Below are positions 34,275 through 44,523 of a stretch of DNA of 64,000 bases, piece after piece. The notes under the pieces were generated by a model. The model was not told where the DNA came from. It searched no databases and was given only the letters and a program-made list of their open reading frames with translations. Numbering within the stretch: the first letter of the stretch is position 1; each line of letters starts with the position of its first letter. This stretch comes from Glycine soja (Eukaryota > Streptophyta > Magnoliopsida > Fabales > Fabaceae), in contig NC_041007.1 of NCBI RefSeq assembly GCF_004193775.1, forward strand, positions 29,662,850-29,726,849. The letters run 5' to 3'. The position numbers and the translations under genes are program-made.

Positions 34275-34430
34275 TTATTGCTTTCAGTTTATTTTGTTAT
34301 TTCCATTGTGATAAAACTGAACTTGGTGTTATTGCTTTCAGTTATTTTGTTATTTCCATTGTGATAAAACTGAACCTGGTGTTATTGCTTTTAGTTATTT
34401 GTTATCTCATTGTGAGTAATTTTACCACTT
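34275..34430 (+). repeat. 53-54-bp tandem repeat, about three copies
   Basis: ttattgctttcagttatttt occurs at 34275, 34329 and 34382 in near-identical units. It forms the start of the 3' UTR of H. Confidence 0.85.
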
Positions 34431-35859
34431 TTAGCATATTGTCGTATGTACTTTGTGATGGTTTATTTAAAATGCCAAAAATAGGGGTCTTGTGTATTTT
34501 TATCCGCACGCCTTTTACTCCTTCCGATAAAGCGTAATCTCAGATGCCAACTGTGCCCGGGTTGCAAACCTTTTCTAATCATTTTTGCTTAAAAGAGATT
34601 GATTGAAAGAAAAAGCCAAATGAAAAAAACTAACACGCTTTTAAAAGAAGATGACCGCCAGTTTTCTTTGGAAAATTCACGGGTCAGAACATAAATGGAT
34701 TTTTGAAAAAAAAATGTGTGTGCCCCTAAAGGGTGAATGCAATGAAATTTTTTCCCAAATTCCTAAATGGACTCGAATGTGTTCGTAAATTGATAAAAAG
34801 AGCATTGTTAGAAGCATTGGTTTGATTTGAACGGGGAAAAAAAACCCTAAGCCTTAGTGTTTATATGGCCATAAAGCTTTATGAGTGTACACATGGATGT
34901 GTGCTTGATCAGTTTTGCATGAATTTCTAATCATCATTATTATATGTGTGTCATGGAAATGATTTGGGGCATTCCCTTATTCTTGAATCGCTTGTCACAC
35001 AAATATACTGACATATGTCATGTCCCGCCATCCATAGGCCTTTTGAGCCAAACCTCAACGTTTTGGCCATAACCTTGACCTAGGGTGAAAATTTCCAGCC
35101 TTACCATTGGAAGAAAGAATGGAAGGACCTTCCGAAAAAGGGGGGGGGCTTCTTTTACCTTGGGTTATAAATGTGCTTCAAAAGAAAAGAAAAGAAAAGA
35201 AAAGGAAGGAAGTCAACCAATCAAAGATTGGAGAAGAGCAGAAAAGAAAAAAAATAATACGAAAAGTTTCTTTGGACCAGACAATGTCTGAACAAATGTG
35301 CAGAATTGTCAAGAGCAAAAAGAAAGGAAAAGTAACAGTAACAATAACTTGGGTAAAACCCTAGGGATGCATGAAGCAATCGTCTTTTTAGTTACTAACC
35401 AAATCTTTGTGTTCGCTCGTGCTCCACGTCGAACCAAAGAGAAAAAAGAAAAACACAGAAAAGGCAAAGGCCAAAACACTCAAAAGCCAAAGTTCCCACC
35501 AAATTTCTCAAAATTCCTATTGATCCATGATTACGCATATTATCTTTGATTTGATAGGAAATAACTTACAAAGTCAAATCATGACATGTCTGTGGTTCAG
35601 AATTAGGATGAAACACTTGCCTATGTGAGATTTTATACACTGTGAGCAGTTTTCCTCTATTTTCAATTAGACCCAGTGCTTTCTCCTAATCCTCTTTTAG
35701 AGATGAAATGCAAATGTCCCAAATCTCGTTTGTGGTTATGGGAAATTCTATCAACCTGCTTTCCTTCCCCAGTAGTCACATTGTTTTTCTTCAAAAATAT
35801 ATGTTGCTCTGATCGGTCTGGAGGTTTGTTTCTTTGCTAAGCCTGTTCGCGTTTTAGTG
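34431..35859 (+). other. element H 3' UTR, unique part
   Basis: No gene supported; a G7 run is at 35143. The stretch 35520-35660 (tatctttgatttgataggaaat, gatgaaacacttgcctatgtgaga) is similar to 60180-60300 in the 3' UTR of element D, so H and D share ancestry here. Confidence 0.6.
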
Positions 35860-36487
35860 AAAGGCATGCGAAGACAAATTATGGTCATCCGCTTCCTTTG
35901 TCATCCATAGACAATCGAGTCCAATGGCATGCAGAGACAAATTATGGTTATCTGCCCCATTTTGGAAGACTTCAAATGTCTTTCGACCGAGACTATTACA
36001 GTGTCGACCAGAGACAAGCGAGTCCGTTGGCATACGGAGACAAATTATGATCATCCGCTCCCTTTTGCCAACCAGAGACAAGCGAGTCCGTTGGCAGGCG
36101 GAGACAAATTATGGTCATCCGCCACTTTTTCTGACCAGAGACAAGCGAGTCCGTTGGCACGCAGAGACAAATTATGGTCATCCGCTCCCTTTTGCCAACC
36201 AGAGACAAGTGAGTCCATTGGCACACGAAGACAAATTATGGTCATCTGCTCCCTTTTGCCAACCAGAGACAAGCGAGTCTGTTGGCACGCGGAGACAAAT
36301 TATGGTTATCCACCACCCCTGCCATCCAAAGACAAGCAAGTCCGTTGGCACACGGAGACTATCATGGTCATCCTTTTTCATTATTTTCAAGACTATTGAA
36401 GTCTCTCTTTGCTATCTAGAGACAATCGAGTCTGATAGCACGCAGAGACAAATATTGTCATCTGCACCCTTTGTCAAAGACTCAATG
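35860..36487 (+). repeat. 63-64-bp tandem repeat in the 3' UTR of H
   Basis: Units of the form gagacaagcgagtccgttgg..acgcggagacaaattatggtcatccg. gagaca starts at 36011, 36075, 36138, 36202 and 36266, spacing 63-64 bp. Seven to eight copies, with an irregular one near 35950-36010. Tandem repeats in the 3' UTR are known for Tat/Ogre elements. Overlapping ORFs on both strands are by-products. It is interrupted by G4 and continues at 37458. Confidence 0.9.
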
Positions 36488-37457
36488 TGATGCAATCCTA
36501 CCCCCCAAGGGCATTGGATAGAAGACTCCAAGAAGATTGGGCCAGAGATGCAAGAGAAGGCCCTAAGGTTCTCATGAGCCTTAGGGTAGATTTTGGGCCT
36601 ATGGGCTAAGTATGAACCCACTTATCTTTGTACATATTAGATTAGGATTTCATTATTTTTGGGCCTTGTATTTAGGGCTCCATAATGTAGGTAGGGTACC
36701 CTAGAAATGTAAGATTTTTCAGCCCTTGTATTTTAGGGCACCTAGACTAGTTTTTGTATTAGGGTAGTTTTATAATTTCACATGCGTTAAGTGAATATTT
36801 GATGTGTGTGTTGAGAAATAAATTTAATTGAATTGGGAGAAGCCCAATCCAATTGAATTTTAGAGGCGGAGGTGATCATTTGCTTGCTACACCCCATTGC
36901 CACATCATATAGTCACACTTTGTGCATGTCCTTCATGCTTTACATGCCTCATGACACCTAAGCACACTTAGTGGAGAATCTTGGACTTGATATTGGATTA
37001 GTGGGCTGAACCATAGCTAAAATTCACTAATCATAATTAGTGAAATTTTGGCTCCAAAAATTGGCTCCACAAATTCAATTTCAAATTCAAGTGAAATTTG
37101 AATAGAAATTCAAATTTCCCTCCAATTTTGTGTGACACTTAGGCTATAAATAGAGGTCATGTGTGTGCATTTTTTCAACTTTGATCATTTGAAAATTAAA
37201 CTTCAGATTTCAGAGCTCTTTTAGAGCACAAAACTTTGTGCTCTTCTCTTCCTTTCCCGTCATCATCTCCTTCTTCCTCCAAGCTCTTATCCATGGCCTC
37301 CTATGGCAATGAGCTTCTTCTAGACTCATCTTTTCCTTGAAGTGGTGTCTCCTCTCTCTCTTCCTTCTCCATTCCGCTGCCATTCATCTTTCAAGAAGCA
37401 AAGGAATCCATTGATGAAGAAGATCCTAGGCCTACAAGCTCCAATGGAGCTACATCA
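36488..37457 (+). mobile_element. G4: G-type solo LTR, opposite orientation to G1-G3
   Basis: 970 bp, TGATGCAATCC...GCTACATCA. Flanks caatg (36483-36487) and cgatg (37458-37462) form a target duplication with one mismatch. It sits in the middle of the tandem array of H. Confidence 0.9.
37144..37153 (+). promoter_or_regulatory. TATA-like box of the G-type LTR
   Basis: ctataaatag, present at the same LTR position on the minus strand in G1, G2 and G3. It fixes the transcription direction of the family. Confidence 0.65.
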
Positions 37458-37850
37458 CGATGTCTTTCGAACGAGACTATTGCCGTCTCCCTTTACCATC
37501 TAGAGACAAGCAAGTCCAATGGCATGCAGGGACAAATCATGGTCTTCCGCCTTTCGTTATTTTCAAACTTATTGCAGTTCCCTTTGCCATCCAAAGACAA
37601 GCAAGTATGATGGCATGCGGGGACAAATCATGGTCTTCTGTTCTTCATTGTTTTCAAGATTATTGAAGTCTCCTTTGCAATCCAGAGACAAGCAAGTTCG
37701 TTGGCATGCGGAGACTATCGATGTCTTCCGCTCTTTATCTTTTTCAAAGACTACCAGAGTCTTTTGTCAAGACTTCAATGTCTCCCTTACCTTGCAAGAC
37801 TTCAAGGTCTTTTGTTGATGCACCTGATGCCTCTTATGCTTTTTATTTTG
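37458..37850 (+). repeat. 91-bp tandem repeat in the 3' UTR of H
   Basis: Related to the 64-bp units, but gagaca-type starts at 37503, 37594 and 37685 give an exact 91-bp period because an extra stretch (ttcgttattttcaaacttattgcag type) is included. It ends with agacttcaatgtct-type words near 37800. Confidence 0.85.
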
Positions 37851-37919
37851 GCAGGTTTCGCTGATTGGGCTAGTGGTCAGTCAGGCGGAGAGATCACTCG
37901 AACGAAATTAGTGTCTTTA

Positions 37920-37968
37920 TCTTTACTTCCCTTTTATCTCCAATAAAAGATAAGTAAAGAGGGGCAAC
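37920..37968 (+). promoter_or_regulatory. element H hairpin and polypurine tract
   Basis: tctttactt...(37920) pairs with ...aagtaaaga (to 37960): an imperfect stem of about 19 positions, with 16 paired, around tccaat. The stem runs into the purine tract aaagaggggcaac just before the 3' LTR TG at 37969. Confidence 0.75.
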
Positions 37969-38490
37969 TGTCATACCCTAATTTTGTCAGGGGATGATTG
38001 TTTGTCAACATGTGGATTTTTGCCAGCCGAGTTGAGCTTCTTAACACCAATTGTTGTGCAATCCATAGGTTTTTGTGACGTTTCAGAATGAAATGAGCAA
38101 AATACTCAAAATGGGGGCAAAATGGTCAATTTAGGGGCATTCTTCAGCCCCTGGGCCCACCTGGGCCCATTAGGAAACTTCAAGGTAAAGCAACCAGCTC
38201 GCCTGGTCGAGCTGTGATGCAACCTCCTCCCCTCATTTTCCTATAAATAGGCGTGAGGGGCTGAGGGAAAAGGGTTCAGAACCATTGATAGGAAGTTTTC
38301 CCTAAAATTAGGGAGAAGAAGGACAAAGTAGAAGAAAAATCAAGGCCGAGGCGCTTTCGTAATGTTTCCGTGATCAATTTCGTGACCATTCTTCATCGTT
38401 CTTCGATCTTTGATCGATTAGTTTTCTATTTTGAAGCTTTTAATTCATTCTATGCACCCTTAGGGGTCCATCCTTCCTTTGCATGTCTTC

Positions 38491-40161
38491 TGTAGAAGCA
38501 AAGCTTCATGGTGAATCAAAGGTGATTCAAAGGTGTTTTGATGATAACAAAAGATGATGACAAAGGTGATGACAAAAAGCTCAAAGATCCATCAAAGAAC
38601 AACTCAAGTGAATCAAAGATCAATCAAAGAACAACTCAAGTGAATCAAGAACAATTCAAGAGTTCAAGATAAGAATCAAGAAGAATTCAAGACTCAAGAA
38701 GAAAGTTAAGAGTCAAGAATCAAGATTCAAGGTTCAAGATCTCAACAATCAAGATCAAGATTCAAGACTCAAGATTCAAGAATCAAGAGCACATGATTTT
38801 TCTCAAAAATTGAGTAGCACATGATTTTTCTCAAAACATGTTTACCAAAGAGTTTTTACTCTCTGATAATCGATTACCAGATTGTTGTAATCGATTACCA
38901 GTAGCAAAAATGTTTTGAAAAAGTTTTCAAATTGAATTTACAACGTTCCAATTAATTTCAAAAAGTTGTAATCGATTACAATGTTTTGGTAATCGATTAC
39001 CAATGCCTTTGAACGTTGAAATTCAAATTCAAATATGAAGAGTCACATCCTTTCACATAAAAGCCTTGTGTAATCGATTACACTGATTTGGTAATCGATT
39101 ACTAGTGATTGTTTCTGAATAAATCAAAAGATGCAACTCTTCAAAAGGTTTTTGACTTTTTCAAATTGGTTTTAAGTTTTTCTAAAAGTTATAACTCTTC
39201 TAAATGGTTGTCTTGACCAGACATGAAGAGTCTATAAAAGCAAGGCTTTGTTTTGCATATTTTATTAATCTTGAACACTTATTCATACAATCCTTTACAA
39301 GCCTTGAATCTCTTTGAACTTCTTCTTCTTCTTTGTACCAAAATCTTTTCAAAGTTTTCTGGTTTTCTAAACCTTGAAAACTTGTGCTATTCATTCTTTT
39401 CATCTCTTCTCCCTTTGCCAAAAAGAATTCGCCAAGGACTAACCGCCTAAATTCTTTTTGTGTCTCTCTTCTCCCTTTTCTAAAAGAACAAAGGACTAAC
39501 CGCCTGAATTCTTTTGTGTCTCCCTTCTCCCCTTTCAAAGAATTCAAAATGACACAGTCTGAGAATTCTTTTGATTCTTCCCTTTCTCTAATACAAAAGT
39601 GTTCAAAGGACTAACCGCCTGAGAATTCTTTTGTATCCCCATTCACAAAGTATCAAAGGTTTAACCGCCTGAGATCTTTGTCTTAACACATTGGAGGGTA
39701 CATCCTTTGTGGTACAAGTAGAGGATACATCTACTTGGGTTTGACTGAGAACAAGAGAGGGTACATCACTTGTGGATCAGTTCTAGTGGAGGGTACATCC
39801 ACTAGGTTCAAAGAGAACAAGGGAGGGTACATCCCTTGTGGATCTTTGCTTGTAAAAGGATTTTTACAAGGTTGAAAGAAATCTCAAGGACCGCAGGTCG
39901 CTTGGGGACTGGATGTAGGCACGGGTTGTTGCCGAACCAGTATAAAAACTCTTGTGTGTTTGTTTCCTTCTTCCCTACTCTTTTACTTTCCGCTGTGCAT
40001 TTAATTTCCACTTTTACTTTCTGTTAATTTTCTCTTCTACTCCTCATTCTCTTAACAATTTAGTAAAAGCCTTAGAAAAGTAAATTTTTTAATTAGTAAA
40101 AGTTTAGGAATAATTAATTCAACCCCCCTTCATAATTATTCTGAGGCCACTCGATCCAACA
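38491..40161 (+). mobile_element. F3: F-type solo LTR inside the H LTR
   Basis: 1,671 bp, TGTAGAAGCAAAGC...TCCAACA, perfect target duplication TCTTC (38486-38490 and 40162-40166). It contains GTAATCGATTAC palindrome pairs (38868-39103) and the two hairpin series (39415-39682 and 39687-39843). The short ORFs inside are not coding. Confidence 0.92.
39687..39843 (+). repeat. GGGTACA-loop hairpin array in F3
   Basis: Same five hairpins as in F2. Here the second has a perfect stem CAAGTAGA/TCTACTTG (loop ggataca) where F2 has a mismatch. The third (ACAAGAGA/TCACTTGT) has a mismatch where F2 is perfect. Confidence 0.85.
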
Positions 40162-41098
40162 TCTTCATCTTCATTCTTCTACCATCGATCTTTTTCTTTA
40201 TTTTAAGCAAGTTTTGATCAATCGTTTAAGCCATAATCTCACTTAATCAATGTTAAAATTAATTTCAACCGATCGTTTGTGTTGTAATCTCGTTTAAGCA
40301 CCATTAAAATAAAATTCAACTGATCATTTGTGTTGTAACCTCGGTTAATCATAAAAAAAAGTTTCAACTGATCATTTACTTTGAAAGTTCTCTTTTAATG
40401 AGTTGGAAAATAACCAAGTGAAACCAAAGCTAAAATCAACTCATAATCAAGCTTTTGTCCATAAGAAAATCGCTTGAATCCGTTCAAAGGTCCAACGCCT
40501 TAAACGGTCTTTTTTACTTTATCGATTAAAACGAACCGCTTAGAAGTCTAAAATCAACACACCGCATAACTTTCTTGCTTTTCAAAGAACTACATAGGTC
40601 TGAGTTCCTCATCGCAATTAAGGATACGTAGGAGCAAGAGCCCCGCTCTTGTCAACTCCGAAAAGATAGAAAAACGTAAAAAGGGGAAAATAAAATAAAT
40701 TTGAAGTCATGATTTTGCATATTTGATTAAAGGTTGTCGTCCCTTGTGACGGACGTGTGTGGTGTTAATACCTTCTCCGTGCATAAACAACTCCCGAACC
40801 TTTATTTCTTAAAATTCATAGGCTTGCTTTTCGTTTTTCTAACGTTTTCCTCAAATAAACGTTGGTGGCGACTCCGTGCGTTTTCCTTTCTTGGAAGATG
40901 CACCAGTGAGCCTCGCGTCTCCCTCCCACCAAAGGGTAGGTTTCTACAACATTCATTTAAATTTGTACATAACTATTGAATTGATAACCTTTATCCAAAT
41001 GAATTAAGTAACCCAAGTTCCTGTGCTGACGAATTCTTTTTATAAATGTGTAACCTACAATGACAATTGGTACTCTTGCCAAAAGTCTAACAAGTTTC

Positions 41099-41116
41099 TG
41101 GTGCCATTGTCGGGGA
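41099..41116 (+). promoter_or_regulatory. element D primer-binding site, duplicated copy
   Basis: tggtgccattgtcgggga, three differences from the exact tRNA-Asp complement. It lies 6 bp after the LTR end (taaca, 41092). Confidence 0.8.
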
Positions 41117-41261
41117 CTTGAGTCATCCACCTAGTTCTTTCGGGTTTAAAATTTTATTTTGATAGGCTATTTTCCTTTGTAATTATTTCTTTTATTATCA
41201 TTTTGTATAAATTTTCTCTTACTTTTATTTTCACTAACCTTGGTGCTTATAGGTTGTTGTA

Positions 41262-41483
41262 GTGTGTTTTTTCTCCTTTATGCAAGGTAAATGTCTTGCA
41301 GATAAATCACCATTTGATCCGGAAATTACCAAGACTAAAAGGAAGAATAGAAAGAAAAAGAAACAAGCAACCACTAGAACACTGAGTGAGTCTTCTTTTT
41401 CAAATTATCTTTCAACTGATACACTTGTAGAAAATAACATGGTTGATCGAGGAGGAGAAGGAAAATAGACCACCAAGGAGGAC
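41262..41483 (+). pseudogene. element D gag start, duplicated fragment
   Basis: Reads MCFFSFMQGKCLADKSPFDP then a Lys/Arg-rich stretch, SNYLSTDTLVENNMVDRGGE and a frameshift near 41460. It matches the start of the D gag at 49537 and stops at the duplication junction. It is a 5' gag fragment created by the tandem duplication. Confidence 0.8.
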
Positions 41484-41959
41484 TCTCTTTTAATGAGTTG
41501 GAAAATAACCAAGTGAAACCAAAGCTAAAATCAACTCATAATCAAGCTTTTGTCCATAAGAAAATTGCTTGAATCCGTTCAAAGGTCCATCGCCTTAAAC
41601 GGTTTTTTTGACTTTTATCTGTTAAAACGAACCAATTGAAGTCTAAAATCAACACTCCGTATAACTTTCTTGCTTTTCAAAGAACTACGTAGGTTTGAGT
41701 TCCTCATCGCAATTGAGGATACGTATGAGCAAGAGCCCCGCTCTCTTCAACCCCGAAAAGATAAAAAAACGTAAAAAGGGGAAAATAAAATAAATTTGAA
41801 GTCATGATTTTGCACATTTGATTAAAGTCTGTCGTCCCTTGTGATAGATGCGTGTGGTGCTAATACCTTCCCCGTGCGTAAACAACTCCCGAACCTTTAT
41901 TTCTTCAAATTCGTAGGCCCGCTTTTGGTTTTTCTAACATTTTCCTCAAATAAACATTG
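41484..41959 (+). repeat. 1,095-bp tandem duplication, copy 2 (left part)
   Basis: Matches 40389-40860. It ends at the C1 insertion; the rest of copy 2 follows C1 from 49135. Confidence 0.88.
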
Positions 41960-42859
41960 TGATGGAAGCTTGCTTGTGGAGCTTCTATGGAGGCTGGATC
42001 TTTGAGCTTCAATGAGGTCCTTCAATGGTGATTTTCCATCATGGAGATGCAGCGGAAGGAAAAGGAGAAGAGGAGAGGGGAGGCACCATCCACTAAGGAA
42101 TAAGCCATGGAAGAAGGAGCTTCACCACCAAGAATGTGCCTTGGATAAGAAGCTTGAAAAGGATGCTTTAATGGAGGAAAAGAAAGAGAAAAGGGGGGAG
42201 CACAAAATTGAAGGAATAAAAGAGGGAGAGAAGTGGAACTTTGAAGTGTGTCGCATAAGACTTTCATTCATCAAAGTTACAAAAAGTGTTACACATGTTT
42301 CTATTTATAGCATAGGTAGCTTCCCTGAGAAACTTCCTTAAGAAGCTTCCTTGACAATCTTTCTTGAGAAACTTCCTTGAGAAGCTTCTTTAAGAAGCTT
42401 CCTTGAGAAGCTAGAGCTTAGCTACACACACCCCTCTAACAAGTAAGCTTACCTCCTTGAGAAGATTCCTGGAGAAGCTAGCTACACATACCTCTCTAAT
42501 AGCTAAGGTCACCTCCATGTGATTTGAAGCTAGAGCTTAGCTACACCCCCCCTAAAATAGCTAAGCTCACCCCATGACAAAATACATGAAAATACAAAAA
42601 AGTCCCTACTACAAAGACTACTCAAAATGCCCTAAAATACAAGGCTAAAACCCTATACTAGTAGAATGGCCAAAATACAAGGCCTAAAAGATGGAAAAAC
42701 CTATTCTTATATTTACAAGGAAGAGTGGACCCAACCTTGGCCCATGGGCTCAGAAATCTACCCTGAGGTTCATGAGAACCCTAGGGCCTTCTTTAGTAGC
42801 TCTAGCCCAATCCTCTTGGATTCTTCTATCCAATACCCTTGGGGGGTAGGATTGCATCA
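41960..42859 (-). repeat. C1 3' LTR
   Basis: 900 bp, TGATGGAAGCTTGC...GCATCA. Minus-strand TATA-like ctataaatag at 42301-42310. A 15-bp minisatellite of the type cttccttgagaagct lies at 42311-42480. Confidence 0.92.
42311..42480. repeat. 15-bp cttccttgagaagct minisatellite in the C1 3' LTR
   Basis: About eight imperfect 15-bp units, each containing or bordering AAGCTT. The 5' LTR copy is longer (46829-47045). Confidence 0.85.
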
Positions 42860-42873
42860 TCCCCTCCTCCTTG
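42860..42873 (-). promoter_or_regulatory. C1 polypurine tract
   Basis: Minus-strand AAGGAGGAGGGGA directly before the LTR TG. Confidence 0.85.
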
Positions 42874-43119
42874 GAAAGGATTTGACCTCAAATCCCGAGG
42901 TTCTTCATACTCTAGGCTCCTTTCCTCGACACCTGTAAAAAGAATAAAAACATATATATAAGTGGTGTTAGGTATGTTAGAGCAGGGTAAGGTCTGAAAA
43001 CCCCTTTCATGGGCATCTTCCCATGAGGGAACATTCCTCACCAACTCAATGAATGGTGCTACAAGTATAGAAAAATATGGGAAAAACCTTTTGTAAAAGT
43101 TTGTTAAGTCATGGCAGCC

Positions 43120-44523
43120 TCAGATTTCCCTTATACTTGGTGGAGTTGGCCAATCAGGAATGACCTTTATTCTCTTAGGGTCTACGGGAACCCATTGATC
43201 ACTATTTAAAAAGTTAAGGAAAGTAATACAATAAAATGTACCTTTTTCTATATTTTCATGTTGATTATTCCTACAACAAAATACAACAAACCTAAGGTGT
43301 CCCATATGAGCACCTAGGTTTGTATTAAAACCAAACATAAGAACAAACTTACCTGATGAGTCCTTATGTACATGAATCATGAAGATGTTGGGTGCATGAC
43401 TGATTTTACAAAAGAGGGTTGCAACACTCATCATATCACTTATTTTAGGGATTTGGTGCCTCATAATACCTATTTTGGGCACCAACAAAGCACAAGGATT
43501 TAAGCTCTTACGAACCAAACCCTCATCCAACGACTTCTTTACTTGAGGAATAACCTCAAGCCCAAGAGGTGTGGCAGTGCTAACAAGTGTCTTTTTACAA
43601 AGGAGAAGATATAAAGGTTGTCTAAGAGGGGAAGTTTCTTTAATATTTGTCTTTATTTCAAAATGACTTTCCCTCTTAGCTAACCTCTTGGAGGAGACAC
43701 TTACCTCTTTATACTCCTCCTTAACCATTAAAGGTTGTCCTTCTTCTTGGGGGTAGATTTCTTCACTAGATTCTTCCCCTTTTGCTTCTTCACTTTCACT
43801 AGAGGAAGGTGTAGTAGTAGCCTCATCTTGGCTACTATAAATGTCTTGGCTCCTCATAATCATGGTTTTCTTGGTAGGGCATTGAGAAGTAATGTGTCCT
43901 CTTCCAAGACATTTAAAGCACTTTATGGAGCTAGTCTTCTCTTGCATACTAGCCTTAAGGGGCTGCTTTTCTATTGTCTTCCCCTTATCATTTTTGGGCT
44001 TAGAAGTTGTCACCCCTAAGATGCCTTGACCTTGGTCTTTCTTTGGATAAGAGTGAGAACCATAAGATTTTGAAGTAGACTTCCTTTTAAGTTGTTGCTC
44101 TACCCTTATTTTCCGATCTAAGTTAGCCTCATTGTCTTTCCCATGGAAGTATGGGAGGTTAATGTTAGCCTCTTGAGGCTTTCTTTCCTTTTCTCTCCAA
44201 TGAGAGTGAGGTCTAAGATGTGCCCTATGCCTTCCTTCATAATAGTCACGAAGTTCTTCACTTGGGCTCTTGCAAGAGTTTTGACTACTATAGGAGGCAT
44301 GTTTCACTTTTCTTAATTCTCTTAGTATTTTCCTTCTTTCTTCTTCCCTTATTTTCTCTTTTTCATCTTGACTTATTTCTTCCACTCTTTTTTTTACTTT
44401 TTCTTTTCTCTCTTGTTTTTCTTTCCACAACTTAAGGGATCTCAACTCATCTGATATCTTATACAAGGGGTCCTTAGGAGTAGAACCCTCACCATTAACA
44501 CTAGATGAAGACTGAAGACTCAT
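43120..44523 (-). CDS. C1 gag joined to RT fragments, 467-codon ORF
   Basis: Starts MSLQSSSSVNGEGS at 44523. Residues 30-75 are Glu/Lys-rich and likely coiled coil. DYYEGRHRAHLRP is near residue 95, and VEQQLKRKSTSKSY near 140. The zinc knuckle C202-x2-C205-x4-H210-x4-C215 (CFKCLGRGHITSQC) binds RNA in relatives. An acidic Ser-rich segment follows at about 230-260. From about residue 330 the frame enters RT sequence (DEGLVRKSLNPCALLVPKIG), skips the catalytic YxDD region, and ends with VDPKRIKVIPDWPTPPS. The capsid core between residues 120 and 140 also looks deleted. It is open despite these deletions, but cannot encode an active RT. C2 carries the same arrangement. Confidence 0.75.
   Translation of the reverse strand: MSLQSSSSVNGEGSTPKDPLYKISDELRSLKLWKEKQERKEKVKKRVEEISQDEKEKIREEERRKILRELRKVKHASYSSQNSCKSPSEELRDYYEGRHRAHLRPHSHWREKERKPQEANINLPYFHGKDNEANLDRKIRVEQQLKRKSTSKSYGSHSYPKKDQGQGILGVTTSKPKNDKGKTIEKQPLKASMQEKTSSIKCFKCLGRGHITSQCPTKKTMIMRSQDIYSSQDEATTTPSSSESEEAKGEESSEEIYPQEEGQPLMVKEEYKEVSVSSKRLAKRESHFEIKTNIKETSPLRQPLYLLLCKKTLVSTATPLGLEVIPQVKKSLDEGLVRKSLNPCALLVPKIGIMRHQIPKISDMMSVATLFCKISHAPNIFMIHVHKDSSGKFVLMFGFNTNLGAHMGHLRFVVFCCRNNQHENIEKGTFYCITFLNFLNSDQWVPVDPKRIKVIPDWPTPPSIREI

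Larger units (their letters stand above)
6889..40948 (+). mobile_element. element H: 5'-truncated Ty3/gypsy (Tat/Athila group) retrotransposon with nested insertions
   Basis: Reading + strand and skipping younger insertions, one element is seen: pol C-terminus (6898-9091), noncoding DNA (9092-9483 and 30986-32385) with a GAAGCGCT-type motif, env-like pseudogene (32386-34219), 3' UTR with tandem repeats (34260-37840), PPT (37955-37968) and 3' LTR (37969-40948). The 5' half, including 5' LTR, PBS, gag and RT, is missing, and the left edge abuts satellite. The right LTR edge lies inside the 5' LTR of element D. Insertions in H are G1, A, G3, G4 and F3. That all parts belong to one element is inference from order, strand and joined flanks. 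Confidence 0.7.
37969..40948 (+). repeat. element H 3' LTR, interrupted by F3
   Basis: TGTCATACCCTAATTTTGTC...GGTTTCTACA. About 1,304 bp without F3. TATA-like ctataaatag at 38241-38250. Same family as the solo LTR at 25987. It ends within the 5' LTR of element D. Confidence 0.88.
40389..41483 (+). repeat. 1,095-bp tandem duplication, copy 1
   Basis: The segment from tctcttttaatgag (40389) to the D gag word ggaggactct (41486) recurs from 41484, interrupted in copy 2 by C1. Copy 2 is 41484-41959 plus 49140-49757, about 1,094 bp. The unit spans the end of the H LTR, the end of the D 5' LTR, the D PBS and the D gag start. The junction shows a 3-nt overlap (tct). Confidence 0.9.

Noticed and set aside
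35854..36490. Long overlapping ORFs on both strands (up to 188 codons)
   Set aside because: They are readings of the 63-64-bp tandem repeat, whose length is near a multiple of three, with no similarity to known proteins.
40734..40979. ORF possibly coding at the H LTR end
   Set aside because: It lies within the LTR and the corresponding frame is closed in the solo LTR at 25987-27573.
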